NCBI GenBank assembly: GCA_035759585.1
Contig: DASTUP010000112.1
Coordinates: 1-20,735 of the forward strand
Length of the DNA: 20,735 bases
Direction of reading: 5' to 3'
From: CAMLLJ01 sp035759585
Lineage (GTDB): Bacteria > Gemmatimonadota > Gemmatimonadetes > Gemmatimonadales > GWC2-71-9
In this document: positions 7,817 through 14,303 of the stretch, piece by piece
Layout: every line of letters starts with the position of its first letter
Numbering within the stretch: position 1 is the first letter of the stretch
Position numbers and translations under genes: made by a program
Notes under the pieces: generated by a model
Database searches by the model: none
What the model was told of the DNA's origin: nothing
What the model saw: the letters and a program-made list of their open reading frames with translations, nothing else

Positions 7817-8845
7817 TCAGTGAGTCGCACGTTCGTGCGCGGAAAGTCCCTCCAGATCCGCCGCGATGAGCGGATCGGCGGGATCGGCTTCAGGCCATGC
7901 GCCGCGCCGGTCGGGCGCGAAGAGGAGGGCGACTTCTCCCATGGCGCCCTCCGGGATCGGGGCCCCGGTGGTGTTGTGGTATTCGACGCGGAGCCGATAT
8001 TCGCGGCCGGCGCGCAACGGACGCCCGCGGCCGGTCACGCCGAAGACACGCAGCGGAATCGCGCGCATCCGGCCGGCGTCGTCGAGCTCCGATCGGAGCG
8101 TGAAGACCTCGCTGCCTCCCACTTCCTCCAGCGTGAGCGCAACGCCGTAGTCGTGCATGTGCCCGCCCGCTGCCAGGATTCGCCCGGAGAGAGGAACGGT
8201 GAACGTGAGCTCGCGCACGGAGTGCCCGGGCGGAAGGTCGTATGCCGGCGATTCACCCGGCCGGAATCCGGCATCCACCAGCACCGGATAGACGTCCATC
8301 GGCCTTGGCGTCATCGTCATCGGCATCCACTTGAGCCGGAGCCTGATCAGCGAGCCGGTGGGAAGGTCACCCGGCGCGAATGCGGCGAGCAGTCCAAGCC
8401 GGCTTCCCCGGCGAAGCGGAGTTCCTACCGTCGGCGGAAAGAGGACCGGCGCCGTCTCCTGGCCGGCGGCATAGAGCCGCTCGACGGCCGGGTGCACCAG
8501 CTGACGACGATCGAAGTTGAGCAGGTTGATGTGATGGAGTCGCTCCTGCGGGAGCGCCTCCCCGTCGGCGCCCTCGAGCTCGACGCGGGCGCCGCGCAGC
8601 CAGCCTTCGATCGGCCATTCGAAGCGGAGGAGCCGCTGGGCGTGTCCCGAGTGATCGCCGCCGTGGCCGTCGTGGTCGGCATGCTCGCCGCGGGCCACCG
8701 CGATGGCTGCGCGCGGCGGCGCCGCCACGCGGTACTCGATGAGGACTTCGTGGCGCGCGGAATCGACGGTGACGCGCAGCGGAAGCGTATCGGGGACGTG
8801 GCCTGCAGACAGCAGCATCGGGACGAAGGCGAGCGACGCCAGCAC
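7817..8845 (-). CDS. Exported PHM-like copper protein, paralogue lacking one His ligand
   Basis: A 342-residue paralogue of the 6785-7780 product, clearly related along its whole length (shared RRQLVH, AAGQET, AYDLPPG, GGHMHDYG, VTGRGR/VAGRGR). The start is GTG at 8845 rather than the longer frame to 8902, because GGAGG (8850-8854) sits 4 bases upstream and a hydrophobic export signal begins there. Ligand-type residues kept are His104-His105, His229 and His231, and Met302. In place of the RLHLHW of the partner it has RLRLKW (Arg170, Lys172), so the residue matching PHM His172 is gone. A His/Asp-rich loop (EHADHDGHGGDHSGHAQ, 54-70) is longer than in the partner. It may bind one copper normally and the other weakly, or serve as a copper-binding subunit. 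It is the first gene of the minus-strand pair. Confidence 0.7.
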   Translation of the reverse strand: MLASLAFVPMLLSAGHVPDTLPLRVTVDSARHEVLIEYRVAAPPRAAIAVARGEHADHDGHGGDHSGHAQRLLRFEWPIEGWLRGARVELEGADGEALPQERLHHINLLNFDRRQLVHPAVERLYAAGQETAPVLFPPTVGTPLRRGSRLGLLAAFAPGDLPTGSLIRLRLKWMPMTMTPRPMDVYPVLVDAGFRPGESPAYDLPPGHSVRELTFTVPLSGRILAAGGHMHDYGVALTLEEVGGSEVFTLRSELDDAGRMRAIPLRVFGVTGRGRPLRAGREYRLRVEYHNTTGAPIPEGAMGEVALLFAPDRRGAWPEADPADPLIAADLEGLSAHERATH

Positions 8846-8849
8846 GGAT

Positions 8850-8854
8850 CCTCC
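8850..8854 (-). promoter_or_regulatory. Ribosome binding site that sets the GTG start at 8845
   Basis: GGAGG on the minus strand, 4 bases before GTG 8845. The paralogue has the same spacing (GGAGG, CTGG, ATG), which supports choosing this start over the upstream ATG at 8902. Confidence 0.7.
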
Positions 8855-9055
8855 AGATGGTTCAGTCGGACGGAATTCAAGGTCTAGATGCACCGCACTC
8901 AAGTCAAGCGGAAAACGCTGGAGATGCCCGACCAGGTTCCCGGGTCCGTCACTCCGGCGATCGGGGCTGCCACCGTCGAACCATGCGCGCCTGCCACTGT
9001 GCCACTTTGGCCGAAAATTGCGGCACTGCGCCTGCTCGAGGCCGGCGCGTGACGC

Positions 9056-9083
9056 TTGACACGCTCCCAGCGCGGCTTATCTT
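9056..9083 (+). promoter_or_regulatory. groES-groEL promoter
   Basis: TTGACA (9056-9061), a 16-base spacer and TATCTT (9078-9083). The -35 is a perfect match to the house-keeping consensus. Transcription would start near 9090, just before the CIRCE element. This is the arrangement expected when HrcA blocks a sigma-70-type promoter. Confidence 0.82.
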
Positions 9084-9096
9084 CCGGTCTGTCGCG

Positions 9097-9123
9097 CTGG
9101 CACTCTCAGGGTCGGAGTGCTAA
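9097..9123. promoter_or_regulatory. CIRCE operator (HrcA binding site)
   Basis: CTGGCACTC (9097-9105), a 9-base spacer, GAGTGCTAA (9115-9123). The right arm is identical to the CIRCE consensus TTAGCACTC-N9-GAGTGCTAA and the left arm differs at two outer bases. It lies in the expected 5' leader of groES. The repressor HrcA would bind here and release on heat stress; hrcA itself is not in the window. Confidence 0.93.
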
Positions 9124-9174
9124 CGCTTTGCAGGTGCTGCATTTATATCACACCAATCGTCGTGGAGGAATGCG

Positions 9175-9489
9175 ATGTCCGCCGGTACCAAGGCCAAGCC
9201 AAAAGTGAAGATCATGCCCCTCGAGGACCGCGTCGTCATCATGCCCGCCGATGAGGCGGAGTCGATGCGCGGCGGCCTCTACATCCCCGACACCGCCAAG
9301 GAGAAGCCGACCCAGGGCGAGGTCATCGCCGTCGGTCCCGGCCGGATCGAGAAGGGCGAGCGGGTCAAGATGGATCTCGCCGTCGGCGACAAGGTGATCT
9401 ACGGCAAGTACAGCGGCACGCCGTTCACCGTCGAAGGCGACGAAGTCATCATCATCAAGGCCTCGGACGTCCTCGCCAAGGTCGGCTGA
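9175..9489 (+). CDS. groES: Co-chaperonin GroES
   Basis: The heptameric lid of the GroEL folding chamber, acting in the cytoplasm. The product has 104 residues, a few more than the usual 95-97 because of a basic N-terminal extension (MSAGTKAKPKVK). The family core follows: IMPLEDRVVI, the mobile loop GGLYIPDTAKEKP that contacts GroEL, GEVIAVGPG, and KYSGTPFTVEGDEVIIIKASDVLA. The ATG is preceded by GGAGG (9164-9168) at 6 bases. The leader carries a CIRCE site, so HrcA heat-shock control is likely. groEL follows after 34 bases in the same operon. Confidence 0.97.
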   Translation: MSAGTKAKPKVKIMPLEDRVVIMPADEAESMRGGLYIPDTAKEKPTQGEVIAVGPGRIEKGERVKMDLAVGDKVIYGKYSGTPFTVEGDEVIIIKASDVLAKVG

Positions 9490-9523
9490 GCGTCCCGGAC
9501 ATCATTCAAAGAGAGAGACTGCA

Positions 9524-11155
<1,632 letters not shown>

Positions 11156-11178
11156 GCGACACCCGGCACGGCAGTGAC

Positions 11179-11210
11179 GAGCGCCCCGAGGCAATTGCCT
11201 CGGGGCGCTC
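11179..11210. terminator. 32-base perfect palindrome after groEL
   Basis: Two 16-base arms, GAGCGCCCCGAGGCAA and its exact reverse complement, meet at an AATT centre. It starts 23 bases after the groEL stop. In RNA it would give a GC-rich stem of about 14 pairs with a small loop. No U-run follows (TGCATTC), so if it terminates groESL transcripts it is of the GC-rich, U-poor kind; it could also protect the 3' end. Confidence 0.7.
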
Positions 11211-11323
11211 TGCATTCGGGTGGGCGCGCCGGCTCGACCCCTTGCGGCCGCCCGTGCCTCACGCCGCAAAAGCGTCATGCTGGCGAACCCGTGATCGCGG
11301 GCGAAGTCACCGGTCCTGGCGGG

Positions 11324-11352
11324 TTTCGATCTCCATTGCCGATCTCTACATA
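11324..11352 (+). promoter_or_regulatory. Possible promoter for the peptide/TPR pair
   Basis: TTTCGA (11324-11329), 17 bases, TACATA (11347-11352), 56 bases before the ATG at 11409. Only the -10 half is good. A short hairpin (AGCGGG 11355-11360 with CCCGCT 11367-11372) would lie in the leader. The rest of the 11211-11408 gap shows no gene. Confidence 0.3.
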
Positions 11353-11408
11353 CGAGCGGGCTTCGACCCGCTGACCCGGTGCTCCCTCACCCACACCAGG
11401 AGATGCTG

Positions 11409-11600
11409 ATGGCTTCCTCGACTTCCGGTGGGCCGAACGCCCCAGTTCGCATTCAGCTCACCGACAGGCAGAAGGCCCAGATCCGCGAGGCGCTTGGCCG
11501 CAGCGATGTCGAATTCGAGCTGGAGGTCACCGAGCTGGAGGAGCGCATCGCTCCCAGGCTCGCGTCGAACCACAATGAGGCCACGCTGGCGGACGCATAA
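11409..11600 (+). CDS. 63-residue peptide with an ELEERIAP segment
   Basis: The start is ATG 11409, since AGGAG (11398-11402) sits 6 bases upstream; an in-frame ATG at 11403 overlaps that site too closely. The product is a Ser/Gly/Pro-rich head (MASSTSGGPNAP), then an amphipathic IQLTDRQKAQIREALGRSD helix, an acidic VEFELEVTELEERIAP stretch and a short tail with no Cys. It has no signal peptide and no membrane segment. A charged leader-like helix, an acidic motif and a short tail are also seen in precursors of modified peptides (RiPPs), but no modifying enzyme lies nearby, so that is only a possibility. The TPR gene follows after 8 bases and is probably co-transcribed. I do not recognise a named family. 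Confidence 0.65.
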   Translation: MASSTSGGPNAPVRIQLTDRQKAQIREALGRSDVEFELEVTELEERIAPRLASNHNEATLADA

Positions 11601-11608
11601 ACCAGGGC

Positions 11609-12220
11609 ATGGAAACCGGGAGCTCCATGATTTCGCTGCTTCAGGCAGCCGAGCTCAACAGGCGCGGGTTGCGATACAAGGCGGCCGGGCGCTTCTCCGA
11701 GGCCCGGCGCTGCTATGAGCGCGCTTTGGAACTGCTTCGCCTCATGGTTCCCGCTGATACCGATGCACTCGCCACGATCCACCACAATCTCGGCGGAATC
11801 GACCACGCGGTTGGAGCGTTCGCGTCGGGCGAGCTGACGGCCCGGAAAGGCATTGCGCTTCGCCTCAGCCAAGCGGTCCATCCGCGAATACTTGCGGCGG
11901 ACCTGATCGCCCTTGCGGCATTGGTCGACGGCCAGAATCGGTTTGACGAGGGTGAGCGCCTCTATCTGGCGGGATTGACCCTGCTGCGGCTCGAGCCGAA
12001 ACCTGATCGAGTCGAGATCGCCGTCGCGCTGAACGGTCTCGGCGTGCAGTACGCCCGACGCGGCCGCCACCGGGCTGCGATCCGACTGCTGCGCCGCTCG
12101 GCCAGGATCAAGCGAGAGGAGATGGGTCCGACGCATCCGAGTCTTGCGCTCACGATCCGCAATCTCGCCTTGGCCGGGCAACGACGCCCGGCCGCCTCGG
12201 CCGGCCGCGGGTTTCCGTAA
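11609..12220 (+). CDS. Tetratricopeptide-repeat protein
   Basis: A 203-residue protein from ATG 11609; an in-frame ATG at 11627 with GGGAG 4 bases ahead is an equally good start and would give 197 residues. TPR-like helix pairs fill most of it: AAELNRRGLRYKAAGRFSEARRCY begins a repeat, then LATIHHNLGGIDHAVGAF, then EIAVALNGLGVQYARRGRHR and the following LALTIRNLA. The last repeat, with MGPTHPSLALTIRNLA, closely resembles repeats in the kinase at 14300 (LGNAHPSVTLTLSNLA), of the kinesin-light-chain type. TPRs bind other proteins. There is no signal peptide, so it is probably cytoplasmic, with the upstream 63-residue peptide as an obvious candidate partner. The basic C-terminal tail (RRPAASAGRG) may be disordered. 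Confidence 0.75.
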   Translation: METGSSMISLLQAAELNRRGLRYKAAGRFSEARRCYERALELLRLMVPADTDALATIHHNLGGIDHAVGAFASGELTARKGIALRLSQAVHPRILAADLIALAALVDGQNRFDEGERLYLAGLTLLRLEPKPDRVEIAVALNGLGVQYARRGRHRAAIRLLRRSARIKREEMGPTHPSLALTIRNLALAGQRRPAASAGRGFP

Positions 12221-12260
12221 GCTCCAGGGTGGACCGGCGGGCCGGGGTGGCGGGTCACCA

Positions 12261-12295
12261 GGCCGGATATCGATTTACCGGTAGATCCCCGTCCA
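12261..12295 (+). promoter_or_regulatory. Upstream element resembling the one at 17251
   Basis: The segment has the pattern GGCCG, AT, CGATT, ACC, AGAT, CCCC, CCA. The same words in the same order occur at 17251-17284, before another lipoprotein gene. It lies 85 bases before the ATG at 12346 and may be a shared promoter or operator. The two copies align only with small gaps, so the call is weak. Confidence 0.3.
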
Positions 12296-12345
12296 ATTCT
12301 GCGCCATTCACAGCCGGCTGCGCCGGCGTAGCCCCGGAGTCGAGA

Positions 12346-13527
12346 ATGCGCTTACCCCAGCCGGTCATGCCGCGCCTGGCGCTCGTGTTGCTCATGTTCG
12401 CCCTTGCCGGATGCGGCGAGGACCCTGCCGGCCCCGGCCCCGGCGATGAGCTCGCGTCGATTCGAGTAACGGCCAACGTATCGAATACGGCGATCGACAT
12501 TCTCGTCGTCACGGTTACGGCGCCGGACTTTCCTGTGGCGCCTGTGTTCAATCTCCCGGTGAACAACGGGGTTTCCAGCGGCACTGTCCGGGTGCCGCCC
12601 GGTTCCGCCCGGCTGTTCACGGTGACCGCCTTCGATGCGACCGGCGAGATCACCCATGAGGGGAGCGCCACACGCGATGTCCAGCGCGGGCAGAATCCGC
12701 CACTCGCGATCCCTCTGACCCCTCGATCGGGTCAGGTGCCCCTCACGATCTCGTTCGGGGATTTCAGCGTCGTGGTCGCTCCCGCCTCGCAGGAGCTCGA
12801 TCTCGCGACGCAAGGTTCCTTCCAGTTGACCGTGACCGTGACCAATGCAGACGGCAATCCGGTCCAGGACCCCGAGGTGGCGTGGGCCACGACGAATCCC
12901 TCGCGAGCGCAGGTGAATGCCCAGGGGCTCGTTACGCTTCTCCTCGCAGGCGAGGTGGACATCGTGGCGACGTACAACGGCATTGCCGGCATAAGCCACC
13001 TCACGCTCGCCGGCGCTATCCCGACCACGTTCTACGAGGATCTCGATGGGGACGGGTACGGCAATCCCGCCAACTCCCTGATGATAGGGGCCGGCGAACT
13101 TTCGCCAGTCGGCTACGTGCCGAATTCCGGCGATTGCGACGATAATAACGCGGCTACGAATCCGGATGGCTTTGAATTTCTCGACTTCACCGACAATGAC
13201 TGCGATGGACTCATCGACGAGTTCGTCAGCGTCTCGGTGTATCAGGACCAGGACGGAGATGGATTCGGCGCGTCCGAACTTCTCGTCCAGACCGACGAGA
13301 CGGGCTCCTATGTGATCCCGGCCGGATACGTTCTGTTGCCTGGCGACTGCGATGACGGCAATGCCGGCACCTACCCGACGGCACCCGAAGTGACCAACGA
13401 CGGCGTGGACAACAACTGCAACACGATCATCGACGAGGACCTGATTCTTGCCTGGCTGGACGACGACCTCGACGGGTATGGCAACCCGATCGCGGTGTCG
13501 GAAACGCTGGCGCCGCTCCCGATGTAG
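12346..13527 (+). CDS. Lipoprotein with Ig-like domain and MopE-type DxDxDG repeats, ended by an in-frame TAG
   Basis: The product is 393 residues as read. The signal MRLPQPVMPRLALVLLMFALAGC has lipobox LAGC (Cys23); an in-frame ATG at 12367 would also keep it. A Thr/Val-rich beta region follows, then a bacterial Ig-like (BIG2-type) domain at about 12737-13017. Three repeats of the MopE-like putative metal-binding motif come next: a DxDxDGxG half and a GDCDD...NDCDGxIDE half (13033-13221, 13240-13437, 13453 onward). MopE-type repeats are found on secreted and surface proteins and can bind Ca2+ or Cu. The TAG at 13525 falls between the two halves of repeat 3, and the missing half is intact downstream in the same frame. 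The reading is a recent nonsense mutation, a sequence error, or readthrough. Confidence 0.78.
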   Translation: MRLPQPVMPRLALVLLMFALAGCGEDPAGPGPGDELASIRVTANVSNTAIDILVVTVTAPDFPVAPVFNLPVNNGVSSGTVRVPPGSARLFTVTAFDATGEITHEGSATRDVQRGQNPPLAIPLTPRSGQVPLTISFGDFSVVVAPASQELDLATQGSFQLTVTVTNADGNPVQDPEVAWATTNPSRAQVNAQGLVTLLLAGEVDIVATYNGIAGISHLTLAGAIPTTFYEDLDGDGYGNPANSLMIGAGELSPVGYVPNSGDCDDNNAATNPDGFEFLDFTDNDCDGLIDEFVSVSVYQDQDGDGFGASELLVQTDETGSYVIPAGYVLLPGDCDDGNAGTYPTAPEVTNDGVDNNCNTIIDEDLILAWLDDDLDGYGNPIAVSETLAPLPM

Positions 13528-13644
13528 CTGTTTCCGGCGGGCGGGACCCCCGATTGCACCGACACCAACGCACTCATCTACCCGGGCGCCACCGAGTTCA
13601 TCGGCGACGGCATCGATGGTGACTGCGACGGAAACGCGGACTGA
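13528..13644 (+). pseudogene. In-frame remainder of the MopE-repeat lipoprotein after the TAG
   Basis: Read on in the same frame, these 38 codons give LFPAGGTPDCTDTNALIYPG, then ATEFIGDGIDGDCDGNAD and a TGA. This is exactly the second half of a MopE-like repeat (cf. GDCDDGNAGTYPTAPEVTNDG and DNNCN in repeat 2). With it the protein would have 432 residues and three full repeats. It has no start codon or ribosome site of its own. Confidence 0.8.
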
Positions 13645-13680
13645 TCGCGCCGCTTGCGGCAGGTCGTCATTGGCATAACT

Positions 13681-13702
13681 TGGCGGAAGCAGCCATCCGC
13701 CA
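13681..13702 (+). promoter_or_regulatory. Hairpin just before the sigma-factor start
   Basis: TGGCGGA (13681-13687) pairs with TCCGCCA (13696-13702) around an 8-base loop and abuts the AGGA of the ribosome site for ATG 13710. It could hide that site, or serve as an end signal for the lipoprotein transcript. Confidence 0.35.
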
Positions 13703-13709
13703 GGATCTC

Positions 13710-14303
13710 ATGCCAGTCCCCGACGAAGCCGCACCCGCAACGCTTGGCCACATGATCCGGGCGGCGGATGCCGGGAACCCCACCGCCCTCGATGACCTTT
13801 TCACGTTCCTGTATCGCGAGCTGCATCAGCTCGCGGAGCGGCAGCTGCACCGCGGTGGCAGCGGGCTCACGCTCGGCACGACGACGCTCCTGCATGAAGC
13901 CTATCTCAACCTGGCCAGCCGCGAGGGCGTCGCGTTTCCGGACCGCTCCCGCTTTCTCGCCTATGCGGCCAGGGCGATGCGGGGCCTCATTGTCGACCAT
14001 GTGCGGCGCGGGCGTGCCACGAAGCGCGGCTGTGAATTCCAGGTCACCAGCCTCGAGGCGGCGGAGCCCACGGCCGTCGAGACGGGTGGGGTCGACATCG
14101 AGCGCCTGGCGCTGGCGCTGGACGAGCTGGCCCGCACGGATCCCGGTCTCGCGGAGCTCGTGGACCTCCACTTCTTCAGCGGATTCTCGCTCGTCGAAAT
14201 CGCACGGCTGCGCAATGTGTCGGAACGCACCGCGCAGCGGGACTGGCGGAAGGCGCGTCTGCTGCTCGCCGACGCAGTTCACCTCCACGACCGCAGCGCA
14301 TGA
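13710..14303 (+). CDS. ECF-like RNA polymerase sigma factor (PF07638 / TIGR02999 type)
   Basis: Directs RNA polymerase to a dedicated promoter set. The product has 197 residues from ATG 13710 (AGGA just upstream); a TTG at 13680 in frame would add 10 residues. The N-terminal sigma2 part has ALDDLFTFLYRELHQLAERQL, then TTLLHEAYLNLA and RSRFLAYAARAMRGLIVDHVRR, the latter a hallmark of this subgroup. The C-terminal sigma4 helix-turn-helix is LHFFSGFSLVEIARLRNVSERTAQRDWRKAR. No anti-sigma factor gene is adjacent. Instead the stop overlaps the ATG of a Ser/Thr kinase (ATGA), suggesting the kinase controls or is controlled by this factor. Sigma factors of this type are common beside such kinases in Acidobacteria, Planctomycetes and Gemmatimonadota. 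Confidence 0.88.
   Translation: MPVPDEAAPATLGHMIRAADAGNPTALDDLFTFLYRELHQLAERQLHRGGSGLTLGTTTLLHEAYLNLASREGVAFPDRSRFLAYAARAMRGLIVDHVRRGRATKRGCEFQVTSLEAAEPTAVETGGVDIERLALALDELARTDPGLAELVDLHFFSGFSLVEIARLRNVSERTAQRDWRKARLLLADAVHLHDRSA

Larger units (their letters stand above)
8846..9174. other. Divergent intergenic region, copper-protein pair / groES
   Basis: 329 bases without a gene. The right third holds the groES promoter, CIRCE operator and ribosome binding site listed separately. For the minus-strand pair, the reverse complement of 8902-8907 reads TTGACT, but the best -10 at a 15-base spacing (TAGACC, 8881-8886) is poor. I therefore do not call a promoter there. In the middle (about 8930-9050) I see no gene, repeat or strong hairpin. 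Confidence 0.6.

Noticed and set aside
8846..8902. Longer N-terminus (ATG 8902) for the upstream copper-protein gene
   Set aside because: The extra 19 residues are polar and would precede the export signal. GGAGG lies exactly before GTG 8845.
8881..8907. Minus-strand promoter TTGACT / TAGACC for the copper-protein pair
   Set aside because: The spacing is 15 bases and the -10 is poor, so it is not listed as a feature.
11409..11600. Calling the 63-residue peptide a RiPP precursor
   Set aside because: No modifying enzyme, protease or transporter is adjacent, and the tail has no Cys and few Ser or Thr.
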